A DNA stretch of 23,798 nucleotides from JBLUOA01 sp048060095. Lineage in GTDB: Bacteria > Pseudomonadota > Alphaproteobacteria > Rhodobacterales > Rhodobacteraceae. The position numbers were made by a program, and so were the translations under genes. The DNA lies in assembly GCF_048060095.1 (NCBI RefSeq), contig NZ_JBLUOA010000011.1, positions 1 to 23,798 on the forward strand, written 5' to 3'. The notes under the pieces were generated by a model. That model was given only the letters and a program-made list of their open reading frames with translations, did not search any database and had not been told where the DNA came from. Shown here piece after piece: positions 7,771 to 15,398 of this stretch; position 1 is the stretch's first letter; each line of letters opens with the position of its first letter.

Positions 7771-8040
7771 CTACGCGGCCGTTTTGACGCAGATCGGATT
7801 GCCGCCAGCTGTCCTGAGCGGCAAGAGCGTGTCCTCGACCGGCCCGGAATGCATGTACCAGTAACAATTGTCTTCCGGGCGTAGCCGCGCGGTCGCGATG
7901 TCCTGGTTCGGAGCAGCAAGTGCCGCTACTTGTTCCGGGACCGGCGGGAACGATGCCGAACCCTGTGAATTCGAGAGAGATTCCGAACAGGCCCCAAGCG
8001 CCAAACCGATAGAAAGAAGAACTGCGCTTCGCTTGTACAT
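7771..8040 (-). CDS. Small lipoprotein of unknown function
   Basis: An 89-residue protein with a lipoprotein signal: MYKR start, hydrophobic core, lipobox LGAC with the acylated Cys at residue 18. The mature protein is short, with a Ser-rich linker. A conserved-looking C-terminal segment follows (DNCYWYMHSGPVEDTLLPL) containing two Cys that could pair in the periplasm. I have the impression of similar C-termini in Rhodobacterales lipoproteins but cannot name the family. Its promoter would lie in 8041-8230, divergent from the TRAP operon. Because it is a lipoprotein it depends on LspA, and an extra LspA is encoded at 14330. Confidence 0.65.
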   Translation of the reverse strand: MYKRSAVLLSIGLALGACSESLSNSQGSASFPPVPEQVAALAAPNQDIATARLRPEDNCYWYMHSGPVEDTLLPLRTAGGNPICVKTAA

Positions 8041-8418
8041 AAACTGACTGTCCTGCTGGTTTGAATTCTCAGATGCATCTTTCTCGCATCCAGCCGCATG
8101 TGGCGCAATGCAACGGCAGGACTAAAGGCGAATTTCCGGAGAAAAGTGGCCAAAAATCAATGGTTTTTCCCCGAAGCAGGCGCGACCCTTCGATCTCCGA
8201 TTTTTGTTTCTCTCAGCCAAAACTTTTTCCTTGAACCTCCAGTTGCTAGAGGGCGTATGCAAGACACTTCAACGTGACTTTGAGAAAACATGATGCGGCT
8301 TGATGTCACTTACTAAAGGTGTGGTCACGCAAGGATGCTGTCCCATCGGACGAAGAATTCTGGTGCAAAGCGCAACGCAGTTCGCAGACGCAACGAGGGC
8401 CCGTGGGAGAAACAAGAA
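8041..8418. other. Divergent intergenic region before the first TRAP operon
   Basis: This 378-base region contains the MerR-type promoter at 8231-8261 and the upstream region of the lipoprotein gene. AAAAA/TTTTT with a 7-base loop (8152-8168) can form a weak hairpin. The frame of the small TRAP subunit is open back to an ATG at 8335. The extra 28 residues are very basic and lack membrane character, so I treat 8262-8418 as leader. No other gene was found. Confidence 0.55.
8231..8261 (+). promoter_or_regulatory. MerR-type metal-responsive promoter before TRAP-1
   Basis: TTGAAC (8231-8236), a 19-bp spacer containing the dyad AACCTCCAG-TTG-CTAGAGG, and TATGCA (8256-8261). An over-long 19-bp spacer with a dyad inside it is the hallmark of MerR-family activation (MerR, ZntR, CadR, PbrR, CueR), where the regulator untwists the promoter. 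Two near-identical copies occur at 10382 and 16819. No merR gene is present in the window. Confidence 0.8.
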
Positions 8419-8928
8419 ATGATTGTAAGAATTGAGAGATTTCTACGCCTCGTTGGCATAGCCGCAGCCTGCATACTTATCCCCGCTCAGATACTTGTCT
8501 CATTGAGCTATCTGACCGGTCGCCGGATTATCCACTTTGGCACGACACCACTGCAGGAACTTGAGTGGCACATCTTCCTGGCACTCATCTTTCTTTCGTT
8601 CGGCCCAGTTTACCTGGCCAATCGCCATGTTCGCATCGATGTATTCAGGGAACGGTTTTCCGAGCGAACACGCGCTTATGTTGAACTCATCGGTATCTTC
8701 TTTGCCCTCATCCCATTCGCGCTGGCATTGACATATTTCGGTGCAAGCTTTGCCTGGAAGGCTTACCTAGTCGACGAAGGGTCCCGCGCAGCGCTTGGTC
8801 TGCCCAATCGTTGGATTATCAAATCGATGATACCAATAGGCGGGCTTTTAATGCTGCTGGCTGGGCTCGTCAAAGCAAAACAAAGCCTGTCAACTCTTCG
8901 CGGGACAGCGGTAGGGACGGGCGCATGA
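8419..8928 (+). CDS. TRAP transporter small membrane subunit (DctQ type), first copy
   Basis: A 169-residue four-helix membrane protein of the DctQ family. It partners the large permease of tripartite ATP-independent periplasmic transporters, which import organic acids with Na+ or H+. Helices lie at about 10-30, 47-63, 88-110 and 133-153. The family signature region is LIFLSFGPVYLANRHVRIDVF followed by YVELIG. The ATG at 8419 is preceded by GGGAGA and yields the normal length. The ATG at 8335 would add a basic tail without a ribosome binding site. The gene overlaps dctM by four bases (ATGA), so translation is coupled. No DctP binding-protein gene is adjacent. The MerR-type promoter at 8231-8261 is the only good promoter upstream, which suggests metal-inducible expression. 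Confidence 0.85.
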   Translation: MIVRIERFLRLVGIAAACILIPAQILVSLSYLTGRRIIHFGTTPLQELEWHIFLALIFLSFGPVYLANRHVRIDVFRERFSERTRAYVELIGIFFALIPFALALTYFGASFAWKAYLVDEGSRAALGLPNRWIIKSMIPIGGLLMLLAGLVKAKQSLSTLRGTAVGTGA

Positions 8929-10262
8929 TCGAACTATTGCCTCTTTTCATGATCCTCTCGCTTGTTGTGTTTCTTTTTTCAGGCTACCCGGTAGCCTTGG
9001 TCCTGACCGGCGTGACAACGGTTTTTACGGCGCTCGCCATTGGGCTGGACCTCATGTCGGTCGCCAAGCTGCAGCTGTTTACCTTAAGGTCTTTTGCGTT
9101 ACTGGCAGACAGCTTGATTTTTCCGGCTGTGGTACCCCTGATTTTGATGGGCGTGATACTTGCACGCAGCGGACAAATCGAGAGTTTTATGGGAACACTC
9201 TCGCATCTCTTGCGCCGAGTGCCAGGTAGTCTTCCAATAACAGTCCTAGTCGTCGGTATCTTGATTGCTCCCTCCGCCGGTCTGATTGGCGCTGCGGTCG
9301 GCACCCTCACGATTGCAACGCTCCCAACACTCTTGGCGCAGCGATACAGCGCCTCCGTCGCGACAAGTGCCGTTGCAGCAGCCGGGACGCTTGGGGTGAT
9401 CCTGCCGCCTGCGGTTATGCTGTTTTTCCTGGCTGATCTGGCGGAATTGCCAATCCTGGAGACCTTCACTGGAGTCCTGCTACCGGCAGGATTGTTGTTC
9501 GCACTCTATGTAGTGTATTTTGTCATCCGGGGTCGGTCCGCCCCCGCGGAAGTACAGATACCCCAACCGACGCGGCTGACACTTAAGTCCATGATCAGCA
9601 TCTTGGGGCCTATTTTTATTGTTGGCGCCGTACTAGCATCCATCGCAACCGGGTGGGCAACGCCAACGCAATCGGGGGCCATCGGCGCGTTTGCCGCATT
9701 TTGCATGATGATATTGACGCGCCCGCTGACGTGGAATTTGTACAAGAAAATTTGCGTCGAGACAGCGACAATCGTCGCCATGGTTTTCCTGATCATCCTT
9801 GCGGCCAATGCCTTCACACTGGTCTTCCGGATTTTGGACGGTGATGAAATGGTCGAGGGTTTTCTATTTGCTCTCAATCTTGGAACTTGGGGGACACTGC
9901 TCTTCGTACTTGCCGTCGTATTTATCCTCGGTTTTTTCATCGACTGGCTGGAGATTGTTGTGATATCACTCCCGCTTTTCATGCCAGTTCTCGTCGACTT
10001 GGACTTTTCTCAACACGTAGGTTCCCCGTTGATGATCAACGTCTGGTTGGCGACGTTGTTTGCATTGGTGCTTCAAACATCCTTCGTCACGCCCCCGTTC
10101 GGGTTTGCATTGTTTTTTCTGCGGGGATCCGCACCACCGGGTGTGTCAATGGCAGACATCTATAGAGGTGCAGTTCCAATTGTCGGATTGCAGCTCGTTG
10201 TATTGGCGTTGGTTCTCCTTTTCCCCTGGCTTGCTACCGCAATCGCTTCTGGTCTGCGATAA
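8925..10262 (+). CDS. TRAP transporter large permease (DctM type), first copy
   Basis: This is the 445-residue large membrane subunit of a TRAP transporter, the ion-coupled transport channel, with about 12 hydrophobic segments. Family features include SGYPVALVLTG at the start, the pseudo-symmetrical segments around GAAVGTLTIATLP and GTLGVILPPAVMLFFLADL, and WLEIVVISLPLFMPVL. The C-terminal part has LQTSFVTPPFGFALFFLRG and DIYRGAVP. All are typical of a full-length DctM, so it should be functional. Start ATG 8925 overlaps the dctQ stop. About 120 bases after its stop the next MerR-type promoter begins, so the TRAP pair is a two-gene unit. Direction and substrate cannot be read from the sequence. 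It is similar to the second copy at 15388 throughout, strongly so at the C-terminus. Confidence 0.88.
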   Translation: MIELLPLFMILSLVVFLFSGYPVALVLTGVTTVFTALAIGLDLMSVAKLQLFTLRSFALLADSLIFPAVVPLILMGVILARSGQIESFMGTLSHLLRRVPGSLPITVLVVGILIAPSAGLIGAAVGTLTIATLPTLLAQRYSASVATSAVAAAGTLGVILPPAVMLFFLADLAELPILETFTGVLLPAGLLFALYVVYFVIRGRSAPAEVQIPQPTRLTLKSMISILGPIFIVGAVLASIATGWATPTQSGAIGAFAAFCMMILTRPLTWNLYKKICVETATIVAMVFLIILAANAFTLVFRILDGDEMVEGFLFALNLGTWGTLLFVLAVVFILGFFIDWLEIVVISLPLFMPVLVDLDFSQHVGSPLMINVWLATLFALVLQTSFVTPPFGFALFFLRGSAPPGVSMADIYRGAVPIVGLQLVVLALVLLFPWLATAIASGLR

Positions 10263-10381
10263 GCAGCAATTTAGAAGACCAAAGCGACTGAAGGTCAGGC
10301 CACATAGTGCAGGGGAAAGGAGGTGAGACTTACCCAAGGATACAATAACACAATGAGTAGCGACAAACGTCGCGTTTTCCC

Positions 10382-10412
10382 TTGAACCTCTAGTTGCTGT
10401 AGGTCGTATGAA
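10382..10412 (+). promoter_or_regulatory. MerR-type metal-responsive promoter before the P1B ATPase
   Basis: TTGAAC (10382-10387), a 19-bp spacer with AACCTCTAG-TTG-CTGTAGG, and TATGAA (10407-10412). It is 31 bp ahead of the ATPase start at 10444. Its dyad is the least perfect of the three copies. ZntR/CadR/PbrR-type regulators control P1B-2 ATPase genes through sites of exactly this geometry. Confidence 0.85.
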
Positions 10413-10443
10413 CCCCCCACAGTTTCGAATCCGAGGATAATCC

Positions 10444-12786
10444 ATGCCACATGACGGTGCACAAAACAGTCAGGACCATTCGCCTGCATCCGAGGACACC
10501 TGCGACAGCTGCGGCGGCGGAAAGGCCATTGAGCCAACGAAGGTACAAGCCTCGGATGGTCGCAGCTTCCATGTCAGCGGTCTGGATTGCGCCGAAGAGG
10601 TGTCCATCCTGAACCGGGTCGTCGGACCCGCGGTCGGTGGCACGGAGTACCTCGCATTTGACGTCATCAATGCGCGAATGACAGTTCTGGATGGCGGAGA
10701 GAACCCGTCCTCAGACAAGATCATTGATGTTGTTGCAACTACCGGGATGACGGCCAAACCATGGGATGCCGAAGACGCCAGCGCAGATCAGGCCGCACAT
10801 CTGAAGAAACAAAAACTGTTCACTATGCTCAGTGGCGGCTTCTGGGCTGCGGGTTTTCTGTACCACATCGTCGAAACAGGATTTGAAGGCGCAATCGGTT
10901 TGTTCTCCGGTCATGGCGAAGCGCCGATGCCCATGGCTGAAGCAGGACTGTTCGCGATAGCTATCCTTTTTGGCGTCTGGCTGGTCGCACCCAAAGCATG
11001 GTCGTCGGCGCGCCGGCTCTCTCCTGACATGAATCTGTTAATGGTGGTGGCTGTGGCTGGTGCCATCGGGCTTGGCGAGTTTTTCGAGGCCGCAACGGTA
11101 GCCTTCTTCTTTTCGCTCTCGCTGTATCTTGAAAGCTGGAGTGTCGGGCGGGCGCGCAATGCTGTCTCCGCGCTGCTCGACCTTGCACCTCCAACAGTCC
11201 GGGTGCTCGATGATGATGGTTCGGAAGCCGACGTTCCCGCTGCGGCGGTGGCTGTTGGCGCACGGTTCGTCGTACGTGGCGGGGATCGTATTCCTCTCGA
11301 TGGAGAAGTTGTCGACGGGGCAGGGGCCGTCGATCAGGCGCCCATCACGGGCGAGAGCGCACTGGTGCCGAAAGAAGCAGGCGATGATGTCTACGCAGGC
11401 ACGATCAATGGCGAGGGCACTCTGACCGTGCGGGCTACCAAGCTTGCCACTGACACGGTGTTGTCCAAGATTATCCGCATGGTAGGCGATGCCCATTCGC
11501 GCCGTGCCGAGGTCGAACAATGGGTAACAAAGTTTGCCCGCATCTACACACCGGTTGTGATGGTGCTCGCCATGCTTATTGCCTTTGTCCCCCCGCTTGT
11601 CGCGGGCGGTGACTGGGGCTTCTGGTTCTACAACGCGCTGGTTCTGCTGGTCATCGCCTGCCCGTGCGCCCTGGTGATCTCCACGCCGGTCTCTATCGTC
11701 GCCTCCCTTGCCGCCTCGGCGCGCAACGGCGTGCTGATCAAGGGCGGGGCCTATGTCGAAGCGCCCGGTCGCACCACTGCACTGGCCATGGACAAGACCG
11801 GCACGATCACGATGGGGGAACCTGAGGTTGCGGCCATATACCCGCTCGGCGGAACAACCGAGCGCGATCTGATGGCACGGGCCGTTGCCCTCGAGGCGCG
11901 CTCGTCGCATCCGCTCGCACGAGCCATCCTGGGCCGGGCGGAACAGGATGGGATGCAAGTCGTCGCCGCCGAAGATACCCGTACAGTGCCTGGACGCGGT
12001 CTTGAGGGCGAGCTTGATGGCCAATTGATCTGGTTGGGTTCGGACCGGTTTGCCGAGGAAAAGGGCCTTGGCGGAGACATCCCGACAGACCTGCGCGATC
12101 GGATCGAAGGGGCGGGGAGCACGCTGGTTGCCATAGGCGATGCCAATGGAGTGAGCGGTGTGCTGGAACTGCGCGACCGGATCCGGCCCGATGCCAAGGG
12201 GATCGTTGCTCGTCTGCATGCGCAGGGGGTCAAGAAGATCGTGATGCTTACCGGCGACAACGCGGCAACAGCAAGGGCGGTTGCCGCTGAAGTGGGGATC
12301 GACGAGGTGCGCGCCGAACTCCTGCCCGAGGACAAGGTCACCGCCATTGAGGAACTGGTGACACAGTACGGAACTGTCGCGATGATCGGGGATGGTGTGA
12401 ATGATGCGCCGGCGATGGCACGCGCGCATTACGGCATCGCTATGGGAGCCGTGGGATCGGACGCCGCAATTGAAACGGCCGATATCGCGCTGATGACAGA
12501 CGACATTGGCAAAGTGCCATGGCTGATCGGGCATTCCCGCCGAACCATGGCAATTATCAAGCAGAACATCGGGCTGTCTCTTGCGACCAAGGCCGCATTC
12601 GTGGTGGCAACAGCCTTCGGCATGGCCTCGATGTGGGGCGCGATCGCGGCCGATGTCGGCGTTTCCCTTCTCGTTGTCGCCAACGCCTTGCGGCTGCTGC
12701 GGGCGCGCGAAGGCGATACTGGGCCGCGTGGCGGACAGCAAATTGGAACAGAAATGGCAAAAGGCACGCTGGCGCATGGTCACTAA
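10444..12786 (+). CDS. P1B-2 type Zn/Cd/Pb-exporting ATPase
   Basis: A 780-residue metal pump of the ZntA/CadA/PbrA group that exports divalent soft metals from the cytoplasm. The N-terminus has a CxxC (C20/C23, DTCDSCGG) and an HMA-like domain (about 40-105) whose loop is GLDCAEEV, with one Cys and Glu residues instead of the usual CxxC. Other motifs are TGES (302-305), the CPC metal site (406-408), DKTGTIT with the phosphorylated D450, an SSHPLA motif, and GDGVNDAP. The last helices carry NIGLSLATKAAF and ADVGVSLLVVANALRLL. Their Lys and Asp are the P1B-2 marker residues. The ATG at 10444 follows GAGGA at 10432-10436. The gene sits directly behind the second MerR-type promoter and converges on the arsR gene. 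Confidence 0.95.
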   Translation: MPHDGAQNSQDHSPASEDTCDSCGGGKAIEPTKVQASDGRSFHVSGLDCAEEVSILNRVVGPAVGGTEYLAFDVINARMTVLDGGENPSSDKIIDVVATTGMTAKPWDAEDASADQAAHLKKQKLFTMLSGGFWAAGFLYHIVETGFEGAIGLFSGHGEAPMPMAEAGLFAIAILFGVWLVAPKAWSSARRLSPDMNLLMVVAVAGAIGLGEFFEAATVAFFFSLSLYLESWSVGRARNAVSALLDLAPPTVRVLDDDGSEADVPAAAVAVGARFVVRGGDRIPLDGEVVDGAGAVDQAPITGESALVPKEAGDDVYAGTINGEGTLTVRATKLATDTVLSKIIRMVGDAHSRRAEVEQWVTKFARIYTPVVMVLAMLIAFVPPLVAGGDWGFWFYNALVLLVIACPCALVISTPVSIVASLAASARNGVLIKGGAYVEAPGRTTALAMDKTGTITMGEPEVAAIYPLGGTTERDLMARAVALEARSSHPLARAILGRAEQDGMQVVAAEDTRTVPGRGLEGELDGQLIWLGSDRFAEEKGLGGDIPTDLRDRIEGAGSTLVAIGDANGVSGVLELRDRIRPDAKGIVARLHAQGVKKIVMLTGDNAATARAVAAEVGIDEVRAELLPEDKVTAIEELVTQYGTVAMIGDGVNDAPAMARAHYGIAMGAVGSDAAIETADIALMTDDIGKVPWLIGHSRRTMAIIKQNIGLSLATKAAFVVATAFGMASMWGAIAADVGVSLLVVANALRLLRAREGDTGPRGGQQIGTEMAKGTLAHGH

Positions 12787-12840
12787 CACAATGGCTGGCG
12801 AGAATCCGTGAGAAAGGGCGGCTTGTGACTTATCGATTTG

Positions 12841-12878
12841 ATTGACCGTTGGGTGCCGGCTATTGCCCCTCGGTCAAT
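12841..12878. repeat. Inverted repeat and TGACC-rich tract behind the ATPase gene
   Basis: ATTGACCG (12841-12848) is perfectly inverted as CGGTCAAT (12871-12878). TGACC/GGTCA words recur at 12886, 12908 and 13033. The region between the convergent ATPase and arsR genes holds no gene. The repeats could be a terminator stem, a protein-binding array or a recombination scar. Confidence 0.35.
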
Positions 12879-12973
12879 AGAGCCCTGACCGACCAAAGCG
12901 TCAATTGGGTCAGCGGTAGCTAGAGTTCGGTCTGTCCCAAACTACCGACCTTATCGTACCCTGAACCGGCAAG

Positions 12974-13008
12974 GGCAAAAAACCTGCCAAATCCTCAAGG
13001 GTTTTGCC
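12974..13008. terminator. Possible terminator hairpin between convergent genes
   Basis: GGCAAAA (12974-12980) pairs with TTTTGCC (13002-13008), extended inward by CC/GG, around a loop of roughly 14 bases. It lies between the ends of the ATPase and arsR genes, where transcripts from both sides must stop. No clean T-run follows the stem, so this is a weak call. Confidence 0.3.
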
Positions 13009-13077
13009 GGGGTTTTGTCCAGACTAAGTAATTGACCTGGCATGGGGTGGGTTAGGGCAGGGCAGCAAAAAGGTCGC

Positions 13078-13440
13078 TTATGTCCCGCGATAATTGTCAC
13101 AAGCATCAACACCTTCTGCGACCACATCGAGAAGGACGTCCACATCATTCAAAAGAGCTGTAATGCGCGGGCTGCTGATACGGTAGCGGATGAAACGTCC
13201 ATCACGGTCGCTGGCGACAAGCCCACAATCCAGAAGACACCGGAGATGGTTGGAGACATTTGGTTGCGATAACTTCGTACAAGTCACAATCTCATGAACG
13301 GCCAACGGCGCATCGCATAAGGCGTCGAGAATCGCGAGGCGGCTTGGGTCCGCAAAACCGCGAAACAGCTTCGCTCTTCGCTCAATAGCGGTTGTCCCAC
13401 TATTGCAGCAGGCGACAATTTGATCCATATCACTACTCAC
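13078..13440 (-). CDS. ArsR/SmtB-family metal-sensing repressor, CmtR-like
   Basis: A 120-residue winged-helix repressor. The core reads LFRGFADPSRLAILDAL (25-41), then LSQPNVSNHLRCLLDCGLV (57-75, recognition helix) and the wing DGRFIRYRIS. In mycobacterial CmtR, which senses Cd and Pb, two Cys four residues apart in the recognition helix plus one C-terminal Cys bind metal. Here C68, C72 and C114 occupy equivalent places. C11/C12 also resemble the N-terminal Cys of CadC. The GTG at 13440 and the ATG at 13428 are both possible starts; neither has a clear ribosome binding site. The gene diverges from the CDF-like gene with a candidate operator in the shared gap. Repression of CDF-lspA-TRAP-2 and of itself, relieved by Cd/Pb/Zn, is inferred. 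Confidence 0.88.
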   Translation of the reverse strand: MSSDMDQIVACCNSGTTAIERRAKLFRGFADPSRLAILDALCDAPLAVHEIVTCTKLSQPNVSNHLRCLLDCGLVASDRDGRFIRYRISSPRITALLNDVDVLLDVVAEGVDACDNYRGT

Positions 13441-13449
13441 TGATATATT
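13420..13449 (+). promoter_or_regulatory. Promoter and candidate ArsR operator of the CDF operon
   Basis: TTGATC (13420-13425), an 18-bp spacer and TATATT (13444-13449) form a plausible promoter reading into the CDF gene. Inside it, ATATCA (13427-13432) and TGATAT (13441-13446) are perfect inverted half-sites around CTACTCAC. The dyad covers the spacer and part of the -10 box, and also overlaps the start of the divergent arsR gene. That fits control of both by the ArsR-family protein. Binding is inferred. Confidence 0.55.
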
Positions 13450-13484
13450 ATTTCTTTTCCCACTTTAGCAGGAGAACTGCGATC

Positions 13485-14333
13485 ATGGCCAACGCAGAAA
13501 GCGCGATAGCAGATATCCCATCCTTCCGTTACCGCGTTTCCGGTATGGATTGCGCCAAGGATGCCGCCCAGATCGAGCGGGCGGCGCAATCTGCAGGTAT
13601 CGCGCCTGACGCCGTGAAAGTGTCTACTGCAACGCACATAATGACTTTGACAGCTCCCGAAGCGCGCTTGCCGGAAATTGAAAAAGCCGTCGAGACAACA
13701 GGGTATGGGTTTGACCGCATCGAAAGCGACGAAGATATTCAGCAAGGTGCGGCCCATCAGGACCCTGGCTATCGCCGCGCGCTCTGGATCGTTGTGATCC
13801 TGAATGTTGGTTATGGCGTTCTTGAAATGATCGGCGGGTTCATTGCCGGATCACAGGCCGTGAAGGCCGACGCGTTGGATTTCATCGGCGACGGCGCAAT
13901 CACCTTCCTCGGCCTGTTGGCCATCGGCTGGAGCCTCGCTTGGCGAGCGCGGTCGGCCCTGATCCAGGGCATCTTCCTCGGCCTGCTTGGTCTTGGAGTC
14001 TTTGGCACGACCATCATAAGGGCATTCGAGCCGACAACCCCAGACGCCACTTTGATGGGGATTCTGGGCCTGATTGCTCTTGTGATAAATGTCATCTCCG
14101 TGCTGCCGTTGCTGCGGTACCGCAAGGGCGACGCGAACATGCGCGCTGTCTGGCTGTTCTCGCGCAACGACGCCATCGGCAACGCCGCAGTCGTTATCGC
14201 CGCCGGGCTGGTGGTTTGGCTAGGCAGCGCATGGCCCGATCTCATCGTAGCCTTCGGGATCGCCGGACTGTTCCTGCACTCGTCATGGGCGATCATCCGC
14301 GACGCGCGGGCCGATCTGAAGGCGGTGGCATGA
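13485..14333 (+). CDS. CDF-like cation exporter with N-terminal HMA-like domain
   Basis: A 282-residue protein. Residues 14-80 form a ferredoxin-like metal domain with the loop GMDCAKDA, a single-Cys variant matching the GLDCAEEV of the neighbouring ATPase. Residues 98-272 form about six membrane helices of the cation diffusion facilitator type. Acidic site residues are D132 and D136 (ADALDFIGD), with a second polar site SRNDAIGN (226-233). The usual cytoplasmic C-terminal dimer domain is absent; the protein ends after the last helix. Likely a proton-coupled exporter of Zn, Cd, Pb or a similar ion. The ATG at 13485 has AGGAGA at 13470-13475. The gene overlaps lspA by four bases (ATGA) and is the first gene of a probable operon extending through TRAP-2. 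Confidence 0.85.
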   Translation: MANAESAIADIPSFRYRVSGMDCAKDAAQIERAAQSAGIAPDAVKVSTATHIMTLTAPEARLPEIEKAVETTGYGFDRIESDEDIQQGAAHQDPGYRRALWIVVILNVGYGVLEMIGGFIAGSQAVKADALDFIGDGAITFLGLLAIGWSLAWRARSALIQGIFLGLLGLGVFGTTIIRAFEPTTPDATLMGILGLIALVINVISVLPLLRYRKGDANMRAVWLFSRNDAIGNAAVVIAAGLVVWLGSAWPDLIVAFGIAGLFLHSSWAIIRDARADLKAVA

Positions 14334-14839
14334 ACAGCCGCGTTCTCGGTGGGCTTTGCGCCATCGCCGCGTTTGGTGTTGATCAGGGCACCAAGGCTCT
14401 TGCCCTGAACTCCCCGGCGCTTGAGAACGGGGTCGAGGTTCTGCCCTTTCTCAACCTCGTGCGGGTTTTGAACGATGGGGTCAGCTTCGGTATGCTCGGC
14501 GGGGTCGTACCCTGGTGGGGTCTGGTCGCACTTGCTGCCGTGGTCGTGGCATGGCTGCTGATCTGGCTGTGGAAGGCTCCGGACAGGCTGACAGGTGCGG
14601 CGCTCGGTCTGATCATCGGAGGCGCGCTTGGCAATATCCTTGACCGTCTGCGCTATCAGGCCGTCCCTGACTTTCTCGACTTCCATTACGGGTCATACCA
14701 CTGGCCGTCCTTCAACTTGGCTGACGTGGCGATCTTTTGTGGGGCAGCATTGCTGTTCTGGGACAGCTTTCGCACCTCGAAAGTCAGGCCGGAAAATCGG
14801 GAACAAGACAATCGCAAGGGAGATGTCACGGGGGGATAA
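14330..14839 (+). CDS. lspA: Signal peptidase II, extra copy in the metal cluster
   Basis: A 169-residue inner-membrane aspartyl peptidase that removes signal peptides from prolipoproteins. Motifs are VDQGTKALAL (17-26), LNDGVSFGML (47-56), GNILDRLRY (101-109), AVPDFLDFHY with D114, and FNLADVAI with D132. D114 and D132 fit the catalytic aspartate pair, so it should be active. Four helices are visible. Genomes normally have a housekeeping lspA next to ileS. This copy is translationally coupled to a metal exporter, like PbrC/PbrBC of lead-resistance operons, where LspA accompanies a PbrA ATPase. No PbrB-type phosphatase is fused or adjacent. Its start ATG overlaps the CDF stop, and TRAP-2 follows after 37 bp. 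Confidence 0.92.
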   Translation: MNSRVLGGLCAIAAFGVDQGTKALALNSPALENGVEVLPFLNLVRVLNDGVSFGMLGGVVPWWGLVALAAVVVAWLLIWLWKAPDRLTGAALGLIIGGALGNILDRLRYQAVPDFLDFHYGSYHWPSFNLADVAIFCGAALLFWDSFRTSKVRPENREQDNRKGDVTGG

Positions 14840-14876
14840 CAGCTAACAGGCAAAGAACTTTGGGAGGGAATTCGGC

Positions 14877-15398
14877 TTGAGATTTTTGGATTGGATTGAC
14901 CGTGGCATTCGCGGCATCGGCGTCGTGACTGCGTGGCTGACAGTTGTTTCGATTGCTGCTTATGGCGCGCTTCAGATGCTGGATCGCAAGCTACAACTTG
15001 GCGTGTCGAGCTATTTGCCGGACCTGTCCACGTCACTGCTGTTCATCCTAATTTTCTTGACCTTTGGGTATACCTATCTGCGCGACGGTCACGTGCGCGT
15101 TGATGTTCTTCGCAGACATTGGTCCGCCCGCCGCATTGCTTGGATCGAACTGATTGGCGGCCTTTTTGTCCTTCTGCCGCTCGCCGCCATCCTGACCTAC
15201 TACGGATGGGACGGTTTGATGCGCACCACGAAATACGCGGAAACCCAGTTGTGGGCACAACGCATTGCCGGGGTCATCGGCCCCATCTTGCTGGCTCTTG
15301 CCGGGATGATCGTAGCCCTTCGCAACATCGCCTTTCTGACAGGGAGACGTGCGCAAGGTGCACCGGAACAAGCAAGCGGCCTGCACAATGGTGAATGA
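14877..15398 (+). CDS. TRAP transporter small membrane subunit (DctQ type), second copy
   Basis: A 173-residue four-helix DctQ-type protein. Helices lie at about 16-34, 52-68, 92-110 and 130-150. The signature LIFLTFGYTYLRDGHVRVDVLRRHW and WIELIGG aligns directly with copy one (HVRIDVF, YVELIG). It starts at a TTG (14877), chosen because GGGAGGG at 14862-14868 sits at the right distance and the product has normal length. No ATG fits. It lies 37 bp after lspA with no visible promoter or terminator between them. That places it in the CDF-lspA operon under the ArsR-controlled promoter. Its 3' end overlaps dctM by 11 bp. No DctP gene is nearby. Confidence 0.85.
   Translation: MRFLDWIDRGIRGIGVVTAWLTVVSIAAYGALQMLDRKLQLGVSSYLPDLSTSLLFILIFLTFGYTYLRDGHVRVDVLRRHWSARRIAWIELIGGLFVLLPLAAILTYYGWDGLMRTTKYAETQLWAQRIAGVIGPILLALAGMIVALRNIAFLTGRRAQGAPEQASGLHNGE

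Noticed and set aside
10316..10385. Perfect AAGGAGGTGA ribosome-binding sequence and a short ORF (ATG 10353, 10 codons)
   Set aside because: No start codon lies at the right distance after the AAGGAGG. The tiny ORF ends inside the -35 box of the ATPase promoter and encodes nothing recognisable.
11038..12789. 583-codon minus-strand open frame over the ATPase
   Set aside because: Long only because high GC content makes antisense stops rare; the plus strand encodes all P1B motifs.
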